41,058 bases of DNA from Pseudomonadota bacterium (GCA_021846025.1 JAJZDV010000011.1:1-41058), one strand, 5' to 3'. Shown: positions 17,686-26,028, counted from the stretch's first letter. A program made the numbers and translations. The notes: a model not told the origin generated them from the sequence alone.

Positions 17686-18537
17686 CTAAAGAGGCGAGGG
17701 CTTCAGTGCCCCGGGGCAGGGAAAAGCCCAGGTCTGGAGCCAGTTTTGTCCCGTTGCAGGAAGTTGGATGGCGGTGAGACTGCCGCCCCACAGGCAGCCG
17801 CTGTCCAGGCACAGAGCATTGTTGGACCAGTGCAGTCCGAGCGTGGACCAATGACCAAAGGCGATCGGAGTGTTGGCCGTGCGCCGTCCGGGCGCCAGGA
17901 ACCATGGCAGCAGGCCGGGTGGCGCACGGTCGGCGTCTTGTTTGAAGTGAAAGTCCATGCATCCTTCGGCATGCACCGAGGTGTCGATGAAGCGCAATCG
18001 GGTCAAGGCGTTGATGGTGATGCGCCAGCGCTCCGGGCCCTGCAGATTGTCGCTCCAGCGGTCGGGTCGGTTGCCAAAAATCTCGTGCAGAAAGCCCGAC
18101 AGGTCGCGTCCTCGCAGTTGCTCCTGCACCTCGCTGGCGAGTTGAAGGGCCTGTTCGCAAGTCCACTGCGGCAGCACGCCGGCATGCACCAGAAGCCAGC
18201 CATGCTCGAACAAGGCCAGCGGCCAGCGACGCACACGCTCGAGCAGATCGTCGCGGTCAGGCGCATCGAGGATGGGCTGCAAGGTGTCCGTTCGATGGGC
18301 CTTGCGCACACCATGGGCCACGGCCAACAGATGCAGGTCGTGGTTGCCCAGCAGACACTGTGCGGCATCGCCCAGCGTCATGAGGCGTCGCAGCACGGCG
18401 AGGGAGCCGGATCCGCGGTTGACGGCGTCACCCAGCACGATGAGGCGGTCATGTCCCGGATCGAAGGCAATCGAGTCGAGCAGGCGAGCGAACGCTTGGT
18501 CGCAGCCTTGCAAGTCCCCGATCAGATAGATGGCCAT
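17686..18537 (-). CDS. apaH: Symmetrical bis(5'-nucleosyl)-tetraphosphatase
   Basis: This 283-residue metallophosphoesterase hydrolyses Ap4A to two ADP, limiting alarmone levels under heat and oxidative stress. It also removes Np4 caps from RNA in E. coli. The metal-site motifs are in order: GDLQGC at 7-12, GDAVNRG near 36, GNHDLH near 64, then a downstream H in LLVHAGVLPQW and GHWS. Length and motifs agree with ApaH rather than with other PPP-type phosphatases. The gene lies 84 bases upstream of rpmB on the same strand, but rpmB has its own promoter. The start at 18537 places the first strand (AIYLIGD) at the very N-terminus as usual. Confidence 0.95.
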   Translation of the reverse strand: MAIYLIGDLQGCDQAFARLLDSIAFDPGHDRLIVLGDAVNRGSGSLAVLRRLMTLGDAAQCLLGNHDLHLLAVAHGVRKAHRTDTLQPILDAPDRDDLLERVRRWPLALFEHGWLLVHAGVLPQWTCEQALQLASEVQEQLRGRDLSGFLHEIFGNRPDRWSDNLQGPERWRITINALTRLRFIDTSVHAEGCMDFHFKQDADRAPPGLLPWFLAPGRRTANTPIAFGHWSTLGLHWSNNALCLDSGCLWGGSLTAIQLPATGQNWLQTWAFPCPGALKPSPL

Positions 18538-18660
18538 GGCTTCCTAGAATAGCTGCAACTGTCCGAGCAGGACGATGGTCGGCATACCGATGGTTGCGTG
18601 ATTTCGGTCTAGCCGTGTTGGTCAAATCCTCTCCCTTGTCTGTTCCCGAAACGACCCGCC

Positions 18661-20037
18661 ATGGCGCAACTCGACCCCACCTTGTTCAAGGCCTACGACA
18701 TTCGCGGCATTGTTGGCCGCGGTCTGACCGAAGAGGCGTGTGGGCACATGGGCCGTGCCTATGCCACGCTGGCGCGCGCGAGGGGCCAGTGCGCGGTGCA
18801 CATCAGCCGCGACGGCCGCAATTCCGGGCCGGCGCTGGCTGCTGCACTGGCCGTCGGCCTGCGCGCGGGCGGGTTGGATGTGATCGACATCGGCATGAAC
18901 GCCACGCCGATGCTGTACTACGCCTGCGCTGCTGGCGACGTGCCCAACGGCATCCAGATCACCGGCAGCCACAACCCTCCTGCTTACAACGGACTGAAGA
19001 TGGTGCTGGGTGGCGACGCCCTGCACGGCGAGGACATCGCCCGCCTGCGCGAGTTGACACAGTCCGAGCAGTACGCCACGGGCGCCGGAGGTTTGCGCCA
19101 TGCCAGCGTGGTCGAGCCCTACCTGCAGCGCATGGTGCAGGACGTGAAACTGGATCGTCGGATGACTGTGGCGGTGGATTGCGGCAACGGCGTATCCGGG
19201 GCTTTTGCGCCCGATCTGTTGCGTCGACTGGGCTGCGAGGTCACCGAGCTGTTTTGCGAGGTTGACGGCAGCTTCCCCAACCACCATCCGGATCCTGCCG
19301 ACCCGCACAATCTGGAAGATCTGCAGCGCGCGCTGCGCGACACCGAGGCCGAAATCGGTCTGGCTTTCGATGGCGACGGCGACCGGCTCGGCGTGGTCAC
19401 GAAGCACGGGCATGTCATCTGGCCCGATCGCCAGCTCATGCTGTACGCGGCCGATGTGCTCACCCGGCACCCCGGTGCCCCCATCATTTACGACGTGAAA
19501 TGCACCGCCAATCTCGCACCCTGGGTGCGCAGTCATGGGGGCGAGCCGGTGATGTGGCGCACCGGGCATTCGCTCATCAAGGCACGCATGAAAGAGGTCC
19601 AGGCGCCATTGGCCGGTGAAATGAGCGGGCATATTTTTTTCAAGGATCGCTGGTTCGGCTTTGACGATGCGCAATACGGCGCCGCCCGTTTGTTGGAGTT
19701 GCTCTCGCGCGTGACCGATCCCGAAGCCCACTTGCTGGCCTTGCCCGATTCCGTCTCGACCCCCGAACTCAAACTCGAGACTGCCGAGGGCGCCAACGTC
19801 GTGCTTTGCGAACGTCTGTTGAACGAGGCCAAATTTCCTGGCGCACTCCAACTGCACACCATGGACGGCGTGCGTGCCGAGTATGCCGATGGTTTCGGCC
19901 TGGCCCGACCTTCCAACACCACGCCCTGTGTGGTGCTGCGCTTCGAGGGCCAAACCGCAGCGGCTCTGGCGCGAATCCAGGACGAATTTCGCGCAGCACT
20001 GCTGCGTCTAGACCCTGGACTATGCCTCCCGTTCTGA
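18661..20037 (+). CDS. Phosphomannomutase/phosphoglucomutase (AlgC/ManB type)
   Basis: This 458-residue alpha-D-phosphohexomutase interconverts hexose 6- and 1-phosphates to supply activated sugars for LPS and other glycans. FKAYDIRGIVG at 9-19 opens the protein. The phosphoserine loop TGSHNP lies near residue 101, the Mg-binding loop DGDGDR near 238, the sugar-specificity loop GEMSGH near 320 and the phosphate-binding RPSNTTP near 418. This set and length match the bifunctional PMM/PGM group, and FDGDGDRLG and EMSGHIFF are typical of it. It is convergent with the glycosyltransferase gene, with only three bases between the two stops. Functional grouping with the following LPS genes is plausible. 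Confidence 0.93.
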   Translation: MAQLDPTLFKAYDIRGIVGRGLTEEACGHMGRAYATLARARGQCAVHISRDGRNSGPALAAALAVGLRAGGLDVIDIGMNATPMLYYACAAGDVPNGIQITGSHNPPAYNGLKMVLGGDALHGEDIARLRELTQSEQYATGAGGLRHASVVEPYLQRMVQDVKLDRRMTVAVDCGNGVSGAFAPDLLRRLGCEVTELFCEVDGSFPNHHPDPADPHNLEDLQRALRDTEAEIGLAFDGDGDRLGVVTKHGHVIWPDRQLMLYAADVLTRHPGAPIIYDVKCTANLAPWVRSHGGEPVMWRTGHSLIKARMKEVQAPLAGEMSGHIFFKDRWFGFDDAQYGAARLLELLSRVTDPEAHLLALPDSVSTPELKLETAEGANVVLCERLLNEAKFPGALQLHTMDGVRAEYADGFGLARPSNTTPCVVLRFEGQTAAALARIQDEFRAALLRLDPGLCLPF

Positions 20038-20040
20038 GCT

Positions 20041-21126
20041 TCAGTGCTGCAGGAGGTCGGAGTAGGCCGCCTCGCAGGCGTCGGCCATGGCGGCCAGGCT
20101 GAAAGTCCGCTGCGCCCGCGCGCGGCCTGCCTCGCCGAAGCGAAGACGCATCTCGGGGTCGCGCCACAGGCGGTCGATCGCTGCGGCCAGCGCCTGCGGG
20201 TTGGCGTGGGGTACGAGCAGTCCGCTGATGCCGTCGTCGATAACTTCATCGATACCGGGCGCGGCGCTACCGATGGCAGGCTTTCCGAGCAGTGCGGCCT
20301 CGATCAGCCCCAGCCCCAGCCCCTCCTTGGAGACTGACGGAAGCACCGACACGTCGGAGCAGTCGGTCACCGCGACGGCGTCGTGGCGGAAACCGAGGAA
20401 TCGCACACGGTCGGTGATGCCCAGGCGCGCTGCTTCACGCCGGAGTTCGGCCGTGGCCTTTGACGTGCCTTCACCAACCAGCAGGCAACGCAGTTCGGGG
20501 ATGGCTTCGCGCAGCAGGGCGATGGCCCGCAACAGGTGGATCTGGCCTTTGCGTGGGGTCAGGTGTGCGACGCAGACGAGCACGAAATCGTCGGCCTCAA
20601 GTCCCAGCGCGGCGCGCGTCTGCGCGGCCGCCGGCAGGCCCTGCAGCCGTGCCAGAGGAATGCCGTTGTAGACCACGCGGACCCGCGCCGGATCGCCGTT
20701 CTGGGCCAAGACCGCGCGCCGTACTCCGTCCGAGCAGGTCAGGTTGAGGTCGTTGAGGCGGTAGTACAGGAAGGTGTTGATGGCGTGGACATGGCCAACC
20801 CCCGGAATACGGGCCAGGCGCGCGCCCAGGCCGCCCCACAAGCTGGCGGTGGAGAGGTGGGAGTGGATCAGGTCGGCGCCCCAACCCCGCGCGATGGCAG
20901 CGATCAGCCAGGGGGCGAGCAGGTTGAGCTTGCCGAAGATCGGCGGCGTGCGCGTGGCGATGCCGCGGAGCGCGGCCTCGGCCGGGAGATCGCCCGCCGG
21001 CTTGCACAGCAGCAGCACGCGGTGGCCGCGGCGCTGCAACTCCTCACACAGGTCGAGACAGACGCGTTCGGCGCCTGAATAGCGCGACTGGCTGATGATC
21101 TGCAGGATGGACGGGCGCTCAGACAC
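20041..21126 (-). CDS. GT4-family glycosyltransferase (LPS core-like)
   Basis: This 361-residue GT-B glycosyltransferase of family 4 is probably involved in LPS core or surface glycan assembly. The N-terminal domain starts SILQIISQSRYSGAERV. The C-terminal domain contains VAHLTPRKGQIHLLRA, VRFLGFRHD and the E-x7-E pattern in SKEGLGLGLIEAALLGKP, which binds the sugar-nucleotide donor. The start is a GTG at 21126, because it overlaps the end of waaC by eight bases and gives the expected N-terminus; no ATG fits. It follows waaC in a two-gene operon. The acceptor and donor cannot be told from sequence. Confidence 0.85.
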   Translation of the reverse strand: MSERPSILQIISQSRYSGAERVCLDLCEELQRRGHRVLLLCKPAGDLPAEAALRGIATRTPPIFGKLNLLAPWLIAAIARGWGADLIHSHLSTASLWGGLGARLARIPGVGHVHAINTFLYYRLNDLNLTCSDGVRRAVLAQNGDPARVRVVYNGIPLARLQGLPAAAQTRAALGLEADDFVLVCVAHLTPRKGQIHLLRAIALLREAIPELRCLLVGEGTSKATAELRREAARLGITDRVRFLGFRHDAVAVTDCSDVSVLPSVSKEGLGLGLIEAALLGKPAIGSAAPGIDEVIDDGISGLLVPHANPQALAAAIDRLWRDPEMRLRFGEAGRARAQRTFSLAAMADACEAAYSDLLQH

Positions 21127-22177
21127 GCGCGCCTCCGGCGAGGCGCAGCAGGGGAAGGGCCGCGGCGAGCACAGCCTCGGGGGTGATTGAGCACGCGCAG
21201 ACCGCGTCTCGAACGCAGGTCCCCCTCCAGCATGCCGAGCAGTCCAGCGGCGCCTGCACGATGGCATGGCGCGGGCCGAAGGGCCCGTTGCGACGGCCGT
21301 CGGTGCAGCGGTAGATCGACACTGTCGCGGTCCCGGCAGCCGCCGCCAGGTGCAGCGGTCCGGTGTCGGGTGCCACCGCGAGGGCGCAGCGGCCGAGCAC
21401 CGCGGTCAGGGGCTTGAGCCCCAGGCGCGGTAGCAAGCGGGCCCGTGGTCCCAGCGCCGTGGCGATGCCCTCGGCGCGAGCGCGCTCCTCGGCGCCGCCC
21501 CATGACAGCAGCACGGCTGCAGTCGGCAGTTGCTCAAGCAGGGCGCGTCCGAGTTCGATCCAGCCGGCGTCGAACCACAGCTTGCTGCGCCACGAGCTGC
21601 CGCCGTGAAACAGCAGCCAGGGTCCGGTGCTGTCGCCGAGGGCCTTGTCGGCCGTCACCTCGTCGGCCGTCGAGGTCGCGATCCGCGGCTGCTGGCGTAC
21701 GGCATCGGGCTCGACTCCGAAGGGCGTGGCGACCACGCGCAGGTAGCGCTGCACAGCGTGGACGTCGCTGGCGTCGAACGGTACGCCTTCGTCCGTGGCA
21801 AGCGCGGCGATGCGCTCCTGCAGGTTCTCGCGTGCAAAGCCGATCTTACGCGGCGAGCGCGCCGCGACACAGATCAGCGCACTCTTCGCGTTGCCCTGGA
21901 GGTCGAACACGAGGTTGTAGTTGGTCGCTCGCAAGCTGCTCAGGAAGGCGGCGAGTTCGCGCCAGGTGGCACCCGAGACGAAGTGCCTCTTCCACCGCCG
22001 CAGCGCGGCCACGCGAACCGCGTGCAGCGCGGGGTGGCCAGCAACCAAGTCCTCGAAGGCCTCATCGATGACCCAGTCGATGCGCGCGTCGGGGACGACC
22101 TCGCGCAGGTATTCGAGCACCGGTAGAGCGTGGACCACGTCGCCGAGGGAAGACGTTTTTATAATCAGGATATTCAT
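21119..22177 (-). CDS. waaC: Lipopolysaccharide heptosyltransferase I
   Basis: This 352-residue GT9-family enzyme adds the first heptose to Kdo2-lipid A. Typical features are the N-terminus MNILIIKTSSLGDVVHALP, DWVIDEAFEDLV, FDLQGNAKSAL, RKIGFA, and the C-terminal VAPDTGPLHLAAA with YRCTDGRRNGPFGP, the ADP-heptose-binding region. The start at 22177 is fixed by the family N-terminus; the longer upstream frame runs antisense into waaA. It is divergent from waaA with about 60 bases between the deduced start sites, and its own first codons overlap a plus-strand -10 element. Fewer than 10 bases join it to the next glycosyltransferase, with which it overlaps. Confidence 0.93.
   Translation of the reverse strand: MNILIIKTSSLGDVVHALPVLEYLREVVPDARIDWVIDEAFEDLVAGHPALHAVRVAALRRWKRHFVSGATWRELAAFLSSLRATNYNLVFDLQGNAKSALICVAARSPRKIGFARENLQERIAALATDEGVPFDASDVHAVQRYLRVVATPFGVEPDAVRQQPRIATSTADEVTADKALGDSTGPWLLFHGGSSWRSKLWFDAGWIELGRALLEQLPTAAVLLSWGGAEERARAEGIATALGPRARLLPRLGLKPLTAVLGRCALAVAPDTGPLHLAAAAGTATVSIYRCTDGRRNGPFGPRHAIVQAPLDCSACWRGTCVRDAVCACSITPEAVLAAALPLLRLAGGARV
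22160..22165 (+). promoter_or_regulatory. Perfect -10 hexamer upstream of waaA
   Basis: TATAAT on the plus strand, inside the first codons of the divergent waaC gene. No good -35 is found 16-18 bases upstream. A start of transcription near 22172 would leave about 66 bases of leader before the deduced waaA start and would exclude the GTG at 22130 as the start codon. Confidence 0.4.
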
Positions 22178-22237
22178 TCGGGCGGGCGAGCTGCAGCAGC
22201 CCTGCATCCCCCGCGTCCAAGTCGAGGAGTTCGCGAA

Positions 22238-23515
22238 ATCGATCGGATTCTGTATTCGGTGCTGCTGCGGCTGCTGTTGCCGGCCATCATAGCTCGGCTG
22301 TTTTGGCGCTCGCGCCGCGAGCCGGCCTACCGGTATCGCATCGCCGAGCGCTTCGGCCTGTACCGCGTCAAGCGGTCGGAATGCGCCGGGCCCCTGCTGT
22401 GGCTGCACGCCGTGTCGCTGGGCGAGACGCGCGCCGCGCGACCGCTGCTCGAGACTCTGCGCGCCCAGCGTCCCGACCTGCGCCTGCTTCTGACCCATAT
22501 GACCGCGACCGGACGCGAGGCGGGTGCCGGGCTACTGCGCCCGGGCGATCTGCAGGTCTGGCTGGCCTACGACATGCCGGGGTCGGTCGCCCGCTTCCTT
22601 GATCGATTCCGGCCCGACATCGGGGTGCTGATGGAGACCGAGGTCTGGCCCAATCTGGCCGCCGCCTGTGCCCGGCGCGGCATCCCGCTGCTGCTGGCCA
22701 ACGCGCGAATGTCGGCGCGCAGCGCCGCGCGCTGGGCGCGCTGGCCAGCACTCGGCGGACCGGCTTTCGCCGCACTCGATGCGGCAGCGCAGACCGAAGC
22801 CGACTGCGAACGCCTGACCCGCCTCGGCGTGCGCGACTGCATCGTCGCCGGCAACGTCAAGTTCGATCTGCATCCCGCCCCGCGGCTGCTCGTGCAGGGC
22901 GCCGCTTGGCGCCGCGAGGCGGCGCGACCGGTGCTGCTGCTGGCGTCGACGCGCGAACATCGCGGTGTGGCCGAGGAGGACCTGCTGTTCGACGCCTTGC
23001 CGCCCGGCCTGCTCGACCGGGCTCTGGTAGTTCTGGTGCCGCGGCATCCGCAGCGCATGGACACAGTGCACGCCATGCTGCTGGCGCGGGGCTTCGACGT
23101 GCGGCGCCGCAGCGCCGGCGGCCCCGCTGGTGCCGTCTGGCTTGGCGACAGCATGGGCGAGATGGCTGCCTACTACGCGATGGCGGACTGCGCCTTCGTC
23201 GGCGGCAGTCTCGTGCCGCTCGGGGCGCAGAACCTGATCGAGGCATGCGCCGCCGCGTGCCCGGTGGTTCTCGGGCCGTTCGATTTCAATTTCGTCCAGG
23301 CCGCGCGCCAGGGCCACGAGGCCGGCGCGGTGGTGCGAGCCACCGACGCGGCACAGGTGTGGGCAGCGCTGCTGGCCTGGCTCGACGATGCTGCCGTGTT
23401 GCGGTGCGCGCGCGAGGTAGCGACGGAATTCGCGGCTGCCCACCGCGGCGCATCTGCGGCGCAGGCAGACTGGATCGCTCGGCGCCTACCGGAGGCGGGG
23501 AGCGATCGAGGCTGA
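22238..23515 (+). CDS. waaA: 3-deoxy-D-manno-octulosonic acid (Kdo) transferase, with non-standard start
   Basis: WaaA (KdtA) adds Kdo to lipid IVA on the inner membrane. Hallmarks are the single N-terminal membrane helix (ILYSVLLRLLLPAIIARLFW), REPAYRYRIAERFG, LHAVSLGETRAA, the LMETEVWPN motif, ASTREH, LVPRHPQR and DCAFVGGSLVPLGAQN. Aligned from memory with E. coli KdtA, the first residue falls on an ATC codon at 22238. This lies eight bases after an AGGAG site (22225-22229) and gives 425 residues, the same length as the E. coli enzyme. No ATG, GTG or TTG occurs in frame between GTG 22130, which lies inside divergent waaC and before the -10, and GTG 22259, which would cut into the membrane helix. 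Its stop directly abuts the stop of the convergent rhodanese gene. Confidence 0.85.
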   Translation: MDRILYSVLLRLLLPAIIARLFWRSRREPAYRYRIAERFGLYRVKRSECAGPLLWLHAVSLGETRAARPLLETLRAQRPDLRLLLTHMTATGREAGAGLLRPGDLQVWLAYDMPGSVARFLDRFRPDIGVLMETEVWPNLAAACARRGIPLLLANARMSARSAARWARWPALGGPAFAALDAAAQTEADCERLTRLGVRDCIVAGNVKFDLHPAPRLLVQGAAWRREAARPVLLLASTREHRGVAEEDLLFDALPPGLLDRALVVLVPRHPQRMDTVHAMLLARGFDVRRRSAGGPAGAVWLGDSMGEMAAYYAMADCAFVGGSLVPLGAQNLIEACAAACPVVLGPFDFNFVQAARQGHEAGAVVRATDAAQVWAALLAWLDDAAVLRCAREVATEFAAAHRGASAAQADWIARRLPEAGSDRG

Positions 23516-23860
23516 TCAGTAAGTCGGTACCGAAGGGTCGATTTCCCGCGACCAGGCGGTGATGCCGCCTTGCAGGTTAAAGACCTTGTCGAAGCCGTTT
23601 TGGAGCAGGAAATGGGCCACTTGCGTGCTGCGGCCACCCGTACGGCACATCACCAGGATATTTTTGGATTTGTCCATGTCCTGCTGGCGCAACGGCACGG
23701 TGGCCATGGGAATGTGGGTGTGCTGAAACTTGGGATGCTGGATCGAGGCGCGTTCCAGTTCCCAGGGTTCACGCACGTCGATGATCTGCCAGTTTGCCAG
23801 TTGTTCGGGCCGTTCGTCGAGCAGCGTGGACAACTCGCTCACACTCATTTGCTGCATCAT
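23516..23860 (-). CDS. Rhodanese-like domain protein
   Basis: This 114-residue single-domain rhodanese would carry sulfane sulfur as a persulfide on Cys72 in the loop CRTGGRS, the usual six-residue active-site loop ending in Arg/Ser. IIDVREPWELERA lies near residue 26, HIPMATVPL near 49 and the C-terminal NLQGGITAWSREID near 95, all typical. There is no signal peptide, so it acts in the cytoplasm. Two consecutive ATGs (23860 and 23857) follow a GAGGA site. The gene lies seven bases after the methyltransferase stop and is cotranscribed with it. A role in cytoplasmic sulfur handling alongside SoeABC is possible, but the sequence does not show it. Confidence 0.9.
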   Translation of the reverse strand: MMQQMSVSELSTLLDERPEQLANWQIIDVREPWELERASIQHPKFQHTHIPMATVPLRQQDMDKSKNILVMCRTGGRSTQVAHFLLQNGFDKVFNLQGGITAWSREIDPSVPTY

Positions 23861-23867
23861 GGGGTCC

Positions 23868-24518
23868 TCAAAAGCGAAAATGGGGCACATCGGGAAAACC
23901 GTGCAACCTCGGGGCCATCGTGTCGAACAGGTCGACGACTTTGGACTCCATGGCGCCGGTATGCGAGAGCCGTTGAGCGCGCATCATCGGCGCCTGACCG
24001 ACGATGGCGCACAGGCGGCCGCCCGGCTTGAGCCGTTGGATGAGCGCATCGGGAATCTGTGCAACTGAACCCGACAGCATGATGGCGTCGAACTCGCCCG
24101 GGGGCAGTTCCTTCGAGGCGTCCATGCAGCGCACGCTGGCATTCATCACACCAGCCTGGCGCAGCCTGTGCTGGGCGGTTTCGGCCAGCTCGGGGTGAAT
24201 CTCCAGGCTGAGCACATGGGCGCAGCGATGCCCGAGCAGGGCGGCGAAATAGCCGCTGCCGGTGCCCACCTCCAGTACCCATTCGTGCTTGCGCACGCTG
24301 AGTTCCTGCAGCAACCGACCTTCAAGCTTGGGCGAGAACATGCTCTCGCCACAGGGCAATGGAATGTCCATGTCGGTGAACGCCAGGCTTCGATAGGCCG
24401 CAGGCACGAAGTCTTCGCGCTTGACGGCGCCCAGAAGGTCCAGAACGTCTTGATCCAGCACGTCCCAGGGGCGAATCTGCTGCTCGATCATGTTGAAGCG
24501 GGCGCGTTCGAAGTCCAT
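23868..24518 (-). CDS. pcm: Protein-L-isoaspartate O-methyltransferase family protein
   Basis: This 216-residue SAM-dependent methyltransferase of the PCMT family would repair isoaspartyl residues in damaged proteins. It begins with RARFNMIEQQIRPWDVLD and carries KREDFVPAAYRSLAFTD. The S/P-rich substrate region reads PLPCGESMFSPK and the SAM motif I is VLEVGTGSGYFAALL near residue 80. Later motifs are DAIMLSGSV and LKPGGRLCAIVG. The PLPCGESMFSP segment varies from the classical IGxGQTISQP loop, as in a betaproteobacterial subgroup whose activity is less certain. A -10-like TAAAAT lies about 30 bases upstream on the minus strand. It is the first gene of a pair with the rhodanese. Confidence 0.82.
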   Translation of the reverse strand: MDFERARFNMIEQQIRPWDVLDQDVLDLLGAVKREDFVPAAYRSLAFTDMDIPLPCGESMFSPKLEGRLLQELSVRKHEWVLEVGTGSGYFAALLGHRCAHVLSLEIHPELAETAQHRLRQAGVMNASVRCMDASKELPPGEFDAIMLSGSVAQIPDALIQRLKPGGRLCAIVGQAPMMRAQRLSHTGAMESKVVDLFDTMAPRLHGFPDVPHFRF

Positions 24519-24722
24519 GGTTTCAAGTTGCGGGCCAAAACCGTCATTTTAGATGGCGCAAGCAGGCGCTGTTTGCAACATGCGCTCGGGCGTTGCTCAC
24601 AGCCTGTCCGCTGCTTTCGACGGTGGAGGCCCGCGGTTGCAGCGGGGTCGCTACGAAGATCAGGATCGGACAGGGAGCAGGAGCTGGAGGTAACGGAAGG
24701 TAATACCGCTAGCCCACCAATC

Positions 24723-24741
24723 AAGAACAATTATCATTTGC
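24723..24741. promoter_or_regulatory. Fur-like box before the NRAMP gene
   Basis: The minus strand reads GCAAATGATAATTGTTCTT, which matches 13 of 19 positions of the classical Fur box (GATAATGATAATCATTATC), including the unbroken core AATGATAAT. It ends 27 bases before the chosen ATG and so would cover the promoter. MntR/Mur-type sites can look alike, so iron or manganese control are both possible. Confidence 0.5.
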
Positions 24742-24768
24742 GTGAAAAGCATCCTGCCCGAACAACCC

Positions 24769-26028
24769 ATGAGTTCTCCCCTCGTTGCAGATACACCCCG
24801 CCCAGGCCTGCCCACGACGCGCTGGAGAATCTTTCTTGCCGTGCTGGGCCCAGGCCTGGTTGTGATGCTGGCCGATACCGATGTCGGCAGCGTGCTCACC
24901 GCAGCGCAAAGTGGTGCGCAGTGGGGTTACCAACTGCTCAGCCTGCAACTCATCCTGATCCCCATTCTCTATGTGGTGCAGGAACTCACCGTGCGCCTGG
25001 GCATTTTCACAGGCAAGGGGCATGGCGAACTCATCCGCGAAACGTTCGGCCCCGTGTGGGCCTGGATCTCGGTCACGGGGCTTGCCGTGGCCACCGTTGG
25101 CGCCCTGCTCACGGAGTTTTCCGGCGTAGCCGGAGTGGGGGAACTCTTCGGTGTGCCGCGCGTCTGGAGCTTGGCCCTGGCGGCCAGTTTCCTGCTGGTC
25201 ATTGTGTGGACGGGAAGTTATCGCCGGGTGGAACGGGTGGCCATCGCGCTTGGTTTGTTCGAACTGGTGTTCATCTGGGTGGCGATACAGGCGCCGATCG
25301 ACTCGCATGCGTTGCTCGCGGGACTGACGCATGTGCCATTGCACGCATCGAGCTTCTGGTATCTGGTCGCCGCGAATATTGGCGCCGTCATCATGCCGTG
25401 GATGGTGTTCTACCAACAGTCCGCCGTGTCCGACAAGGGTCTCAAACCAGAACAGTACACGGCCGCGCGCTGGGACACGGCTTTCGGCGCCGTGCTCACC
25501 CAGGTGGTGATGGCAGCTGTGCTGCTGGTGGCAGCAGCCACGTTGTGGGCCGGGCACATCAGCCCTTCGCTCAACACCGTCGGGCAGGTGGCGCAGGCAC
25601 TCACGCCGTTCCTGGGCCAGACCTTGGGCCACACGCTCTTTGGCCTGGGTATCCTGGGTGCCGCCATGGTGGCGGCCATTGTGGTCGCCCTGGCGGCAGC
25701 CTGGGGCTTTGGAGAGATCACCGGCTACAAGCATTCGCTCGAATATCACCCGCTGGAGGCGCCGTGGTTTTACATCGTGTTCACGCTCGGCGTGGTGGGT
25801 GGGGCCTTGATCGTGGCGCTGGTGCCTGATCTCGTCGCGCTGTCGGTGGGTGTGGAAGTCATGAACGCATTGATGTTGCCTCTGGTGCTGGGCTTCCTGG
25901 TGGCCTTGGCCGTCAAGGCCCTGCCACCGGAGCACCGCCTGCGCGGCTGGTATCTCTGGCTGGTGTTGGCGGTGGTGACGCTGACCTCCGGGCTCGGGGT
26001 CTATGGCGGTTTGAGCGGGTTGTTCTGA
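24769..26028 (+). CDS. NRAMP-family divalent metal transporter, atypical metal-site motifs
   Basis: This 419-residue membrane protein has about eleven hydrophobic segments and the NRAMP fold pattern. The first helix reads LGPGLVVMLADTDVGS and continues AAQSGAQWGY; the sixth contains VIMPWMVFYQQSAVSDKG. In canonical NRAMPs (MntH) these positions read DPGN and MPH. Aligned by the flanking GPG and GY, this protein has DVGS and MPW: the metal-binding Asp and Met are kept, while Asn becomes Ser and His becomes Trp. It therefore belongs to a divergent NRAMP branch, and metal choice (Mn, Fe or other) is open. ATG 24769 is preferred because the alternative GTG at 24742 abuts the Fur-like box. Neither has a clear ribosome-binding site. 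Confidence 0.85.
   Translation: MSSPLVADTPRPGLPTTRWRIFLAVLGPGLVVMLADTDVGSVLTAAQSGAQWGYQLLSLQLILIPILYVVQELTVRLGIFTGKGHGELIRETFGPVWAWISVTGLAVATVGALLTEFSGVAGVGELFGVPRVWSLALAASFLLVIVWTGSYRRVERVAIALGLFELVFIWVAIQAPIDSHALLAGLTHVPLHASSFWYLVAANIGAVIMPWMVFYQQSAVSDKGLKPEQYTAARWDTAFGAVLTQVVMAAVLLVAAATLWAGHISPSLNTVGQVAQALTPFLGQTLGHTLFGLGILGAAMVAAIVVALAAAWGFGEITGYKHSLEYHPLEAPWFYIVFTLGVVGGALIVALVPDLVALSVGVEVMNALMLPLVLGFLVALAVKALPPEHRLRGWYLWLVLAVVTLTSGLGVYGGLSGLF

Noticed and set aside
24640-24722. Possible metal riboswitch upstream of the NRAMP gene (GGAGGTAACGGAAGGTAATACC region)
   Set aside because: It does not match the conserved loops of yybP-ykoY, M-box or NiCo riboswitches as I know them, and the Fur-like box gives a simpler explanation.
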